Shown here: piece after piece, positions 52,978 through 63,499 of the stretch
Layout of the letters: the number at the start of each line of letters is the position of its first letter
How positions within the stretch are numbered: the stretch's first letter is position 1
Origin: Sphaerolaimus hirsutus
Taxonomy: Eukaryota; Nematoda; Chromadorea; Monhysterida; Sphaerolaimidae
Direction of reading: 5' to 3'
Length of the DNA stretch: 64,000 nucleotides
NCBI GenBank assembly: GCA_964036195.1
Contig: OZ038456.1
Location: 7,192,001-7,256,000, forward strand
Notes under the pieces: generated by a model
The model's database searches: none
Seen by the model: the letters and a program-made list of their open reading frames with translations, nothing else
What the model was told of the DNA's origin: nothing
Position numbers and translations under genes: made by a program

Positions 52978-53242
52978 AGTGATGGAAAAAGTGCAAGGAC
53001 TTTGGCGCCAAGAGACAAAAGCGCGATGGCACTTTTTCGAACCACAGCGCCAAGCGCCAATAGCGCCAGAGCGATATGGCGCCAAGCGCCAAAAGCGCCT
53101 TGGGGCTTTTGCTTTGGCGCTAGCGCCAAGCGCCAGCGCCAGGCGTTTTGTTCCTGGCGCCAGACAAAGGTAGCGCCAAGCGCCAAAAGCGCCATGGCGC
53201 TTTTTGCTTTGGCGCCAGCGCCATGGCGCTTTTCTATCACTA
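52978..53242. mobile_element. GCGCC hAT-like element with 8-bp TSD
   Basis: The ends TAGTGATGGAAAAAGTGC and GCGCTTTTCTATCACTA are flanked by GTCACAGT (52970-52977) and GTCACGGT (53243-53250). The core is GCGCCAAGCGCCA units. It is close in sequence to 37671-38024. Confidence 0.8.
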
Positions 53243-53678
53243 GTCACGGTCCAATGTTTCATGCTTGTCTGTGCACCTGGTTCATATCAAAGTGGTATGC
53301 CTGATATGCCATGGCGTGTTTTTTGTTGTCTTGTTTTTGTCATAGGCCAGTCTTGGCGTAGCCTGAATTGAAGGGCCTGCTCGGTGATACAGGGGTAGGC
53401 TAGATTTTGACCCTTTTGGTAGGGGGGTTGGGTAGATGGCAAATCGCTCCTCCGGAGGAATATATAGCTCACATTTGTTGGGGGTAGGGGTTGCGGGTGT
53501 TCAATGTATAGGCCTTTTACAGGCCTAGAAGGAAGAAAACAGGGAAAAACTTACCCAAAGTAGATGTAATATAGCTGAAAATGGGTATACTCGGCAGACA
53601 TGATACTCTACAAATAGATATGAATTATGTCTTCGGCTGGCAGACAGCCAACTGAAAACTTATGAACTGACTGCCCAC

Positions 53679-54588
53679 TAGTGATGGAAAAGCGCCAGAA
53701 AAAGGGGCGCCATGGCGCCATTCAGAAAGTGCGCGCCAAGCGCCAAGGGCGCCACAGAAGAAAGGGCGCCAGGCGCCAAGGGCGCCATGGCGCCATTCGG
53801 AAAGCGGACGCCAGGCGCCAAGGGCGCCACTGAAAGAGGGCGCCAAGCGCCAAGGGCGCCATGGCGCCATTTGAAAAATAGGGCGCCAGGCGCCAAAAGC
53901 GCCAGGATAAATAAGTGCATACAACACCCTGCGTGTGCTAAAAGTGTTTCTACAGCACCCTAGCACATGCATTCACTACTTAATTTGCGTTCTCCAGGGT
54001 GTAATGAACAAAGACAAAACTAGCAACAAAAAAATTCGAGTAAAATGCAAATGACAATTCAAACACAATGGATATTGTCATTTGACAACAATCCATTCAC
54101 TTCAAATTGACTTTTCCAATCAATGTTTCCTCGAAATGGACAAAAAAAACGGAATTGCAACGATTTGAATCCGTTGATTTGATTTTGCAAGTTCAACGTT
54201 CCATCATTCTCGTCTTCTGATCTGTCAGACACATCTGATGAACCGTTGCACAAAAGATTTATACCCACTCACACCACTTCGACCATTTTTTTGGCGAATA
54301 CAGATCATCCATGAATGCGTTTTTCATCTTTTTTTTCCAGTTATACAGCACTCACCTTGAAACCCTGCTGGCGCCTTTTTGGCGCCTTTTAAAAGCAGGG
54401 CGCCAGGCGCCAAGGGCGCCACAAAAAAAGGGCGCCAAGCGCCAAGGGCGCCATGGCGCCTTTCAGAATGTGAGCGCCAGGCGCCAAGGGCGCCACAGAA
54501 AAAGGGCGCCAAGCGCCAATGGCGCCATGGCGCGGCGCCCTTTGGCGCCCTCAAATGGCGCCAGCGCCATGGCGCCATTCCATCACTA
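53679..54588. mobile_element. Long GGCGCC hAT-like element, perfect 8-bp TSD
   Basis: The ends TAGTGATGGAAAAGCGCC and GGCGCCATTCCATCACTA are flanked by a perfect CTGCCCAC duplication (53671-53678, 54589-54596). The two GGCGCC arms enclose a unique middle (about 53910-54360), the same architecture as the GGCACC element at 3529-4467. Confidence 0.85.
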
Positions 54589-54626
54589 CTGCCCACTCCA
54601 CTCCACTTCTTCCTGAATCGGTTCAG

Positions 54627-54909
54627 GGGGCGGTCCCAAGCCCTGTGAAGTGAAGTGTTAAATGTGAAGTCAAATGTAGAGTAGTGTCAATTGTGTATCC
54701 AAATCTTATTTTTTGTATCCAAATCTTATGTTTTTGTATCCAAATGTCGAAAAATAAGATTTGGATACAAAAACATAAGACTTGGATACGCAAAAATAAG
54801 ATTTGGATACAATTGACACTTTTATTAAATTACATTTGACTGTGCATTTGACTTTACATTTGATACTTTACTTGACACCACTTTCCTTTACTTTACTTGG
54901 GCTTACCAC
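54627..54909. mobile_element. TCCCAG-type MITE, long subfamily, CAG duplication with empty site
   Basis: GGGGCGGTCCCAAGCCCTG begins it and CTTGGGCTTACCAC ends it, with CAG at 54624-54626 and 54910-54912. The related unfilled locus near 32530 reads GTTCAGTCAGCCG with a single CAG. This demonstrates a 3-bp target duplication for the family. Confidence 0.8.
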
Positions 54910-55159
54910 CAGTCAGCCGCAGTTCAGTGCAGACTGCGGTTATGACGTCATGATGGAGTGTTACCTCCAGTAAATTGTAGGCTGTAATGTCGCCCGAGTA
55001 TATATATGCTCATATAGTACTCAAAGTGAAAAATAATCAATATAACACATGAAGTAGTGATTTTGAAGGTGACTTACCCCCCGCCATGACCCCCTTTCCT
55101 AACCATGTGGTGATAGCAAGTTGGGCCCTGACTGACAGATGCCAACTGTCTGGGCTTTT

Positions 55160-55350
55160 TTAACTGGATATCACTATTGTTAATGCGTATTTACTTTTAC
55201 ACAACAAGTACACATACTCGAGTACTGAGTAAATACGCATACGCATACTTTGAGAAAAGTATCTGTATGCTTACTTTTTGAGAGTACTCCTGTACAGTAG
55301 AGTAAGTCTTGCGCGTACAGAAAGAGTATTTTTGCCATTAGAGACCCATA
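55160..55350. repeat. Fragment of GAGTA/TACTC hAT-like repeat
   Basis: TTGTTAATGCGTATTTACTT and repeated CGAGTACTGAGTAAATACG and TTTTTGAGAGTACTC phrases match the family at 25018-25525 and 42365-42560. Confidence 0.5.
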
Positions 55351-55476
55351 AAAAATAGATTTGTACACTGAGTTTTCGCAGGCACTTATTTATGTTTGGC
55401 TCAAATATTTATACTGTCCCGTTGGCGGGACTGGTTTCACCCGATGGAATATCTCATTTTTGTGAAATTGTGACTA

Positions 55477-55885
55477 CCGTATTTCCTCGAAATACCCCCA
55501 GGGGGTTTATTTTTTCAGAGTGAGAATTTTGAGGGGGGTTAAACGAGGGGGGGTTATTATTTCGGCAGAAACTTTTTGAAATCCCAGTACTAAATTGTCG
55601 TCTGAAATGTACGCAGACGTCGAAAAATGCAACAAAAATCGCCATTTATAAGACTCTAAAGACTTGTATAAGTGTGTAGGCGTATAAACACTGTTCTCAC
55701 ATAACAGACTCATCATTTTTAACGTGTGTTCTGCATTGCCCGGATAACAAACCGCAGCCTTTGTCATTTACGTTGTCTATACACTAAATTTGGGGGGTAT
55801 TTCGAGGTGGGGGGTTTATAAAATCATAGTGTCCATTTTGAGGGGGGTATTTCGAGGGGGGGGGGGATATTTCGAGGAAATACAG
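55477..55885. mobile_element. TA-flanked CCGTATTTCCTCGAA element, complete but diverged
   Basis: The ends CCGTATTTCCTCGAAATACC and TTTCGAGGAAATACAG have TA outside. The interior follows the order of 2958-3429, with more substitutions and shorter G tracts. Confidence 0.75.
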
Positions 55886-56075
55886 TATGTTATTTTCGTC
55901 ATTTTTGTGTTTTCTTTTATCATTTTTTCAGTTTTCAGTTTTTATATTTTACTTTTTTCTAAGTAAAAATTTTTTATCACGTAAAATCCGAATGGGAGTT
56001 GAATTAAGTGAGGCGCTTAATCATGTTCAGAAAAAAGTGACTAAAGCTATCTTTTGGGATGGACACAACCGCGTG

Positions 56076-56262
56076 TAGTGATGTAAAAGCGCCGTGGCGC
56101 TATTTTCGCCCGGCGCCAGGAACAAAATGCCAGGCGCTGGCGCTTCTAGCGCTTGGCGCCATTCTGCTCTGGCGCCATTGGCGCTTGGCGCTAAGAGTCG
56201 GAAAAGCGCCATGGCGCTTTTTGGCGCTTGGCGCCAAAGTCCTGGCGCTTTTCACATCACTA
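56076..56262. mobile_element. GCGCC hAT-like MITE with 8-bp TSD
   Basis: The ends TAGTGATGTAAAAGCGCC and GCGCTTTTCACATCACTA are flanked by ACCGCGTG (56068-56075) and CGCGCGTG (56263-56270). The uninterrupted repeat at 59.6 kb has ACGCGCATG at this point. Confidence 0.8.
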
Positions 56263-56301
56263 CGCGCGTGTGAAATGGCTAGAGCTTGAAAATTCGATTT
56301 A

Positions 56302-56631
56302 CCGTGTACCCTCGAATAATTCACCTCTCTAATAACTCCCCCCTGTTAACTGACTGAGGAAAGAATAACTCACCCCCTCGATTAACTCCCCCAACTTTTG
56401 GGTGGAAAAGACGTACCCTCATGTACAAAAATGCTGTGAATGTGTATGTGTACATTAAAAAGAATGTATACTTCTTTAACAGCTGGTGCTCACTAAGATT
56501 GATTTCATTGCATTAAATACCGATTCACGCATGAATATAATCCCGTTGATACAATATGTTGATCATGAATTTTAAGTCATATTCTGACAAAAAAAAATAA
56601 CTCCCCCCGAAACTTATACGAGCATTTACGG
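56302..56631. mobile_element. CCGTGTACCCTCGAATAATT subfamily element, TA flanked
   Basis: The left end CCGTGTACCCTCGAA and right end TACGAGCATTTACGG are degraded inverted repeats with TA outside. The interior phrases AATAACTCCCCC are typical. Confidence 0.6.
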
Positions 56632-56682
56632 TAATGACTATTATTAGCATTGTCGAAATTCTATCATTCTGTAAGTGGGGTC

Positions 56683-56886
56683 TAGTGATGGAAAAGCGCC
56701 AGGAAAAATGGCGCCAGGCGCCAATGGCGCCATGGCGCCATTCAAAAATATGGCGCCGGGCGCCAAAGGGCGCCACAGAAAATGGCGCCAGGCGCCAATG
56801 GCGCCATGGCGCCATCTGAAAAAATGGCGCCGGGCGCCAAAGGGCGCCAGAAACAATGGCGCCAGGCGCCAAAATGGCGCCAACAA
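56683..56886. mobile_element. Left arm of a GGCGCC hAT-like element
   Basis: It starts TAGTGATGGAAAAGCGCC and continues as GGCGCCAATGGCGCCATGGCG units. Unique sequence follows and the assembly gap hides any right arm. Confidence 0.65.
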
Positions 56887-57030
56887 CAAAATTAACTATT
56901 TCAGCCTGCATATCATCACTGAAGCATTTATAGAAAAGCAATATGCTGTACTATTTTTCTGATGGTGACACAAGCCTTAAAACTCATCTTTTATGAAATT
57001 GTATTACCTCAAAATACTTTTCTGAAAATG

Positions 57031-57230
57031 NNNNNNNNNNNNNNNNNNNNNNNNNNNNNNNNNNNNNNNNNNNNNNNNNNNNNNNNNNNNNNNNNNNNNN
57101 NNNNNNNNNNNNNNNNNNNNNNNNNNNNNNNNNNNNNNNNNNNNNNNNNNNNNNNNNNNNNNNNNNNNNNNNNNNNNNNNNNNNNNNNNNNNNNNNNNNN
57201 NNNNNNNNNNNNNNNNNNNNNNNNNNNNNN
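57031..57230. other. Assembly gap of 200 N
   Basis: Two hundred undetermined bases, again a placeholder-like length. ORFs drawn across it are meaningless. Confidence 0.95.
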
Positions 57231-57536
57231 AGTGTATATGCAGTATTTTATGCTGCATGTACTGATGGGGTCGTAGAAAACTTGGGATTCATATAAAATA
57301 AAATAATTTTTTTTTAAAAACGTCACTGTGGCGACGTTTCAGGTGACAACTGTATATGTCACCTGTTTCCATAAGTTATTACCAATCTTGAAAAGTACTT
57401 ATAACATGACAGAATTTATAAATTTATCAACAACACAGAATCTGGGACTTGGTACTACTGTTAATTAAATCAATCTTTCTGAAATTTGTGTGTACCATGC
57501 AATTGTTAGTCATGATCTTGCATTAATATATATGTA

Positions 57537-57979
57537 CCGTATTTCCTCGAAATACCCCCTGGGGGGTGATTGTTTCATAGTGGTCCCGAGAGGGGGGGTT
57601 AAACAAGGGGGGGGTATTTCGAGGGGGGGGTTATTATTTCACAAGAAAATTTTTGAAAACCAAGTACGAAATTGTCGTCTGAAACGTACGCAGACGTCGA
57701 AAAGGCAACAAAAACCGCCATTTTTAAGGTTCTGTAGACCAATATTAGTACGTAGATGGTATAAACACTGTTCTAACATGATTCCGACATTGTTTTAACG
57801 TGTGTTCTGCACTACGCAGAACACAAACTGCAGTATTTGTCATGTATGTTCTCTTTGCACTCAATTTGGGGGGGGGTATTTCGAGGGGGGGGGGTGATTG
57901 TTTCATAGTGGTCTCGAGAGGGGGGGGGGGTCAAACGAGGGGGGGGTATTTCAAGGGGGGGTATTTTGAGGAAATACGG
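57537..57979. mobile_element. TA-flanked CCGTATTTCCTCGAA element, complete
   Basis: It is nearly identical to 38500-38955, including ACGTACGCAGACGTCGAAAA and the paired G tracts. The TA dinucleotides flank CCGTATTTCC and GGAAATACGG. Confidence 0.8.
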
Positions 57980-58079
57980 TATATATATATATAAAATTGA
58001 TAAATATAAATATAAACATTTCATTAATTGATAAATATTTGTGAAAGTGATTTATACATGCAGTTAGGTTGGCACTCTG

Positions 58080-58475
58080 TACAATGGGCTAAATGAAATT
58101 TCAGATGCAAATCACAGGGATGAAATTCGAGATGCCATCACAGAGAAACTGAAAGACTGGTTTCGATGTACTCATGGCAGACTTAGATACTGCTCAATTG
58201 CCAGTCATTGGTGAATTTATTCAGTATGACCAACTGCTTGCACAATCTTTGGGTCAATACCAGCATCAACACTCCAAGGTGACCAAACAACTAAACAGTA
58301 TCTGGCCAGCTGCCAAACCTGATTTTATGCATATAACATATGTCTTATTTTGTGCACTTTCACCTTGCATCACATTTACTAAGCTGAGTTTTCCTGAGCA
58401 CTGCTTGGCTCAGCTGGACTGGAGTTTTTGGTGTTTTTGTTGCAGGCTGGAGTGTTGTAATGGCCTCCACTAGGT
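58080..58475 (+). pseudogene. Exon-like stretch, possibly a decayed transposon gene
   Basis: One frame reads EISDANHRDEIRDAITEKLK, DWFRCTHGRL and then stops. A second frame continues with SLGQYQHQHSKVTKQL and AAKPDF. The composition looks protein-like, and the switch of frame near 58200 suggests decay. I do not recognise the family and no splice borders are clear. Confidence 0.2.
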
Positions 58476-58479
58476 GCTT

Positions 58480-59585
58480 GGCAGTTAATTTATACCCTTT
58501 GCACTGACACTTGGAAGTTGTGCACATACAGTAAATAATTTTGAAAAAATCTCTGGAAACATAAAAAGACTATGTAATTTTTCCAAGCCTTTTTTGCATC
58601 TTTAAGTTTCTTTTACAAGACTTTCACTGAATTCCTCAATTCCATGGATAGATCCATATAACTTATGAGTTTTCAAAAAGGTTCATGTTTATGTTAAATT
58701 TTGTGACAGATTGTAATATTAAATGAAAACATTTCTGAAAACAATACAATAAAATTGTTTTTATTTTTTTTTGTGCTAGTGTATTGAATGTGACATTGTC
58801 TCAGTCAGTGTTCACTTGTTGTTCATTTTTTTGGCTTTCATTTACATACAAAATCAGCTGTTTGAATTGCACTTGTGATTTTTTTTAAATTATACAGTGG
58901 AATGTATAAAAATATCATTACTTGTTTTGCAGAAATGTTATTGAATTCAGTTTTTTTTTTTGATGTGAAAAAAAGGGCTTGTTACAGTGATAATGTGATA
59001 ATTACAGATACAGGGATGTAATTTTAAAAAATTATTTAATGTTTTGTGCATCACAACAATTTCTCCATCATCTTTGAACTTCTATTGCGAAAAATGGTAT
59101 CAAATGAAAGAGAAAACAAAACTGAACATATATCTGAGACGGATATCATATACAATGTAAAACCAAATTTTTAAAAATATTTATAGTTATAAAACAAATT
59201 AATTTTTAAAAATATGTATAACAGCGCTAAAAATATACAATACAGTCCCAAAAATCAAGCATAATTTTCTGCATCACATGCCGCTTACAGCTTGTCCTAC
59301 AAATTCGTACTTATTCGACAAAAAAAATATTTTGTCTGCCGCATTTTACCAAAGTTTTCAAATATGTGTTCTTCCAGAGGAAAAATAGAAAAAAAACAAC
59401 GATGGCGGCCATTTGGCTCATTACACAGACTGTTTAAATGAATTTGAAAACAAAATAATGGGTTTTCACAGAGGGAACCTTGAAAACCAGCTTGTGTGGG
59501 GCCATTAGAACAATCAACAATGACAAAACCAGTAAAAAGTAAATGTTTGCACTTTTTGAAATGTCGTTTTGTTCCCAGGGAAGGT
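58480..59585. other. AT-rich spacer, nothing recognised
   Basis: T-rich and A-rich sequence with no paired termini, tandem units or convincing exon. The 59.59-59.71 kb portion that follows is the uninterrupted copy of the repeat at 56037-56682. Confidence 0.4.
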
Positions 59586-59791
59586 TGGGGACTAAAGCTA
59601 TCTTTGGGATAGACAGACACGCGCATGCGAAATTGCTGGAGCTTGAAAATTTGATTTGATCACTAATATTGGCATGATCTAAATTCTATCATTCTGTAAG
59701 TGGGGTCTACAAAAACATGCATTTTTCACCCATGGCTTTGGAGCTCCATATCCCAGCCATGTTTCTTTTTCACCAAATCCTTGTATATAAT

Positions 59792-61542
59792 TCAGACGTC
59801 ATCACCACCGGCCTTGACGTACACACTCGTACCCATTTCCTCCTTTCTGTCAGTGTGGTCCGCTTGGCCGAAAAGTGTGCACTGCATTCGTTCCTTATTG
59901 AAGGCAAATGTTTCACAATCTGGCTTCCTGTGTAAAAGACATTTATCAGTTGAATCATAAGGAAAAAACGCTATGTACATATGTTTGCCATTGATTAGGG
60001 CATTTTCCATGACTTTTGACACTTTGCATTTCATTTGACATTTTGCAGGGCCGGAGCTCAGGGTGCCTCAAAACCGGAGACCTCCCTCGGCCTCCATGTG
60101 TGACAAACAAAAAACAGGACAAAGGCTTACTTGAGGCACTGCCAGGCACACTCCTGTCCCACGTGCACTGAGCTCAATGTCATCAGAGGTGATTTGTCTA
60201 CATTTTCATTGAACCCCCCTTTCAGACCATAATGTGCCACTCCTGGCGCATCTGTGATGTTTGCAGGCTGCTGTTATCGGTGGAGAACTTTGTGCCTATT
60301 TTGCATGGTTGTGGGCAAACCTATTTACCCAGTACAAATCTTATTGCCCCAAGTGGCCACGTTTCACCTTTCATGCAGCATGGTTTGTTATCAAGGGTGC
60401 GAAATTCAAGGGCGTTTATGCATGTGAAGACTGCTTCACTGCAGGCAGAACACACACTTATTTTTCACTGTGTTTTTCTTACAATTTTTCACTGTGCTTT
60501 TAGATTGCTTATTCATGCAATATCAATTACGAATTCTATTACAAGCACCTGGCACTTTATAGAAAAAAATTTCTGTATAATTCTAGGTTACTTCAGATAG
60601 ATCCATCCATTCTATACAAAGTTATGTAAATATCCATGATTTGTCAGTTCTCCACAACCACAACTCCACATGATTAACTCCAATGTTCATGGGCTGGGAT
60701 AAACAAAAACAAACTGTTCTATATGTAAGTTACCGTATTTTCTCGAATAGTTCCCCTGGGGAATTATTTTTTCCTCAGACTTTTTTGACGTGGGAACTAT
60801 TCAAGGGGGGAAATTATTTTTATGTCAAAATTTTCAAGCACAGTTCTTTCAATTTATTCACACAACATTCATGTTTAATGAAACAACATGCTATTCTTGT
60901 TCAAATTCAACCACAATTTTGCACACCAGATGCATTTGCATTTGAAGACGCATTCAATGCCCAGACGCAGCAGCTCTTTTGCTTGTGCTTGCTTCATCAA
61001 TCGTTTTTTTAAGTATATGTTGTTTTTTTGAGCGTCAGTGGGGGGGGGGGGGGACTATTTGCGGAGGAATTGTTGTTTCCTCAGTCGCCTAACAGGGGGG
61101 GACATATTCAAGGGGAGGAACTACTCAAGAGGGGGGACCTATTCAAGAAAATACGGTATATTTTCAAGAGAATGAACATGTGCTGGCATGAACATGTTTG
61201 TACTATTGATAAAATTGATTTAGAAGAAGTCACCTTTGACACACAATGCTCTGTAGTTTTGATCTGTGACAGCATAATCCAACATCGTCTGCGTGTCTGT
61301 CACTTGGAGCAGACCTGTGGGCTCTGCAATTGAAATTATTAGTACACAACAGATATTTACATTTTCAGATGAACTTTGATGAGATGATGAGTTTTCCAAA
61401 TAATCTCACCACACACCTAAAAATTCAAGTTCAAAAGCATTACTGGTGGTCTCAGGTGTCATTAAATCCACTCTGCTACATGGAAGCACAGAAAGTTGGC
61501 AATAGTCATAGTTGTGGTTGTAAACAAAGCATCTGCACTGAT
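59792..61542 (-). CDS. 3' part of a gene with two PAN/Apple-like domains
   Basis: Minus-strand exons: 61542-61417, 61323-61234, 60197-60131, 59927-59792 (ending in TGA). Borders are AG/GT and codon phase matches at each: TTTTTAG|GTGTG, GTCAAAG|GTGAC, CTCAA|GTAAG. The first exon gives QCRCFVYNHNYDYCQLSV ... NAFELEFL, the closing half of one PAN/Apple fold. The last two give VGQECAWQCLKKPDCETFAF, NKERMQCTLFG and GTSVYVKAG, most of a second. PAN domains are disulfide-bonded binding modules of secreted or cell-surface proteins. The cysteine spacing C-x3-C-x4-C ... C fits. Upstream exons, including the signal peptide, are missing or replaced by repeats beyond 61.6 kb. The intron 61233-60198 contains a TA-flanked element. 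Confidence 0.65.
60000..60052. repeat. Half of a TCCCAG-type MITE in a PAN-gene intron
   Basis: GCATTTTCCATGACTTTTGACACTTTGC and TTTGACATTTTGCAGGG match the right arm of the 25792 copy. The left arm and triplet duplication are absent. Confidence 0.5.
60733..61156. mobile_element. TA-flanked CCGTATTTTCTCGAATAGTTCC element in a PAN-gene intron
   Basis: The ends CCGTATTTTCTCGAATAG and CTATTCAAGAAAATACGG have TA outside. The interior has GGGAACTATTCAAGGGGGG phrases. It is wholly intronic with respect to the minus-strand gene. Confidence 0.75.
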
Positions 61543-61652
61543 CTGAAAAAAAAGTATTAGCCAGGCACGTTTTTTATGTGGCGGCCTTTTTATCGTTTTT
61601 TTAAATGATTTGCTGCCCCATTTCATTGCTTCTCTGCTTTCTGGGGGCACTC

Positions 61653-61715
61653 ACAGACCCCGTAAAGTGTAAAGTAAAGTGTCAAATGACATGCAAAGTG
61701 TTAATTGAAACAAAA
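61653..61715. repeat. Half of a TCCCAG-type MITE upstream of the PAN gene exons
   Basis: GGGGGCACTCACAGACCCCG and AAAGTGTCAAATGACATGC mark the left arm. The rest is lost before a TA-flanked element at 61751. Confidence 0.5.
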
Positions 61716-61750
61716 AAGCTTTTATTACTAAACATGAAAATTCACACTTA

Positions 61751-61976
61751 CCGTATTTACTCGAATAATTCCCCCGGGGAATTATTTTTTCCTCAGACAT
61801 TTTTGAGGGGGAACTATTCAAGGGGGGGGGAATTATTCAAGTGGGGGAATTATTATTTCCTCAAAATTTTCAGGGATGTTTTCATCACACTACATACGCG
61901 TGTACGTCCAATTTCCATTGGTAATGCACATTCCATTGCATCTTTGCACACAGGATGTGCTGCATTTGTATTCGAC
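61751..61976. mobile_element. Left part of a CCGTATTTACTCGAATAATTCC element
   Basis: It starts CCGTATTTACTCGAA after TA and contains GGGGAATTATTTTTTCCTCAG-like phrases. The right end is cut off by the TIR element at 61979. Confidence 0.6.
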
Positions 61977-61978
61977 TA

Positions 61979-62422
61979 GCAGGATTCTCTCCGACCTTCG
62001 GTCGGGTTTTGTGGTTCTCTACAATTAATACCATTGGAGAAAATATGATACTCTAGTTAAGTTTGCCCACATGCTAGGCATGTGTTTTGAAATGCGGTAT
62101 GTAATCTACCAACAATAACAAGACCAATACCAAAGATGCAATGTTTTGGAATGGATTTTTGTAAACTTCTGTAAAATGGTTGGGCATGAAACTCGGTAGT
62201 AAAATGTAGACAGTTTGCGATTTGGTATGATGGTGTGCAGTGTGCATTCTGTGTGGTATAGGTTTTGTGATACGATAGTGTGGTTTTTGCAAGGTGTCAA
62301 ACTTTGTTGTAATCTTCAATTGGTTACATTTGTGCTTTGCTGTTCTTTTTGTGTTTGTAAATCCTTGTGGTATAAATTGTAGAGAACCACAAAACCCAAC
62401 TGAAGGTTGGAGAGAATCCTGC
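61979..62422. mobile_element. TIR element GCAGGATTCTCTCC, second copy
   Basis: It is nearly identical to 40066-40510 with the same TA-flanked inverted ends. It is followed by the same CTCAGAGGCTTGCAAAAACTG sequence and minisatellite. Confidence 0.7.
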
Positions 62423-63358
62423 TATAGGTACCCACTACTCAGAGGCTTGCAAAAACTGACACCCCAATGGGGACCTCCCTCCAAATGGCACCCCCTGGGG
62501 AACCTCCCAAAAGTGGCACCCCCTGGGAACCGCCCAAAAATGGGACCCCCTAGGGCCCCACAAATATGGCACCCCCTGAGGACCACCAAAAAATGGCACC
62601 CCTTAGGGACCCCCCAAAAATGGCACCCCCTTGGGACCCCCCAAAAATAGCACCTCCTGGGGACCCCCCCAAACATGGCACCCCCTAGGAACCCCCACAA
62701 AAATGGCACCCCCTGGGGACCCACCCAAAGTTGGCTCCCCCTGGGGACTCTACAAAACCCAACTGAAGGTTGGAGAGAATCCTGCTATAGGTACCCACTT
62801 CTCAGAGGCTTGCAAAAACTGACACCCCAATGGGGACCCCCCTCCAAATGGCACCCCCCAGGGAACCCCCCAAAAGTGGCACCCCCTGGGAACCGCCCAA
62901 AAATGGGACCCCCTAGGGCCCCAGAAATATGGCACCCCCTGAGGACCACCAAAAAATGGCACCCCTTAGGGACCCCCCAAAAATGGCACCCCCTTGGGAC
63001 CCCCCAAAAATAGCACCCCCTGGGGACCCCCAAACATGGCACCCCCTAGGAACCCCCACAAAAATGGCACCCCCTGGGGACCCACCCAAAGTTGGCTCCC
63101 CCTGGGGACTCTCCAAAAATGGCACCCCCCTGGGGACCCCCCCCCCCCCAAAATGGCACCCCCTATGGACCCCCCGCAAAAAAAATATAGCACCCCCTGA
63201 GGACCACCAAAAAATGGCACCCCTGGGGACCACCCAAAAAATGGCATCCCATGTGGACCCCCTTGAAATGGCACCCCCATATGTACCTCCAGAAAATGGC
63301 ACCCCCTGGAGACACCCCAAAAATGGCACCCCATGGGGACCCCCTCTAAATCCTGTAA
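62423..63358. repeat. Minisatellite ATGGCACCCCCTGGGGACC with an internal tandem duplication
   Basis: The array resembles 40536-41345. A block starting at CCCAACTGAAGGTTGGAG (62396) is repeated from 62757, so the lead-in sequence and about 300 bp of array occur twice. Reading frames with KWHPLGTPQ-type repeats run through it but have no start context. Confidence 0.75.
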
Positions 63359-63499
63359 ACACAGCCCCTAGTTTGGAAACTCCTGTAAACTCAGCCCCTA
63401 ATTTGGAAAATGGTATGAATATTTCAAAAAATCACTATCATCAATCCAGAAATGCATCAATTCACAATTTTCAATTTTTTAGCCCCAGGGGTTAGACTT

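Larger units (their letters stand above)
53585..55005. repeat. TATACTCGGCAGAC repeat interrupted twice
   Basis: The pieces 53585-53670, 54597-54623 and 54910-55005 together match the uninterrupted copy at 32400-32650. The two interruptions are the hAT-like element at 53679-54588 and the MITE at 54627-54909. The 32.4-kb copy therefore gives true empty sites for both. Confidence 0.7.
56037..56682. repeat. Repeat unit interrupted by two transposons and ended by a third
   Basis: GACTAAAGCTATCTTTTGGG, CTAGAGCTTGAAAATTCG and ATTCTATCATTCTGTAAG are contiguous at 59590-59705. Here they are separated by 56076-56262 and 56302-56631, and followed by a third element from 56683. The 59.6-kb copy is the empty site. 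Confidence 0.7.

Noticed and set aside
60232-60510. Open frames on both strands inside the PAN-gene intron, one with CSACSEAVFTCINALEF on the minus strand
   Set aside because: The possible acceptor gives a phase that does not fit between the neighbouring exons, which join cleanly without it. The plus-strand reading is equally open, so I could not support either.
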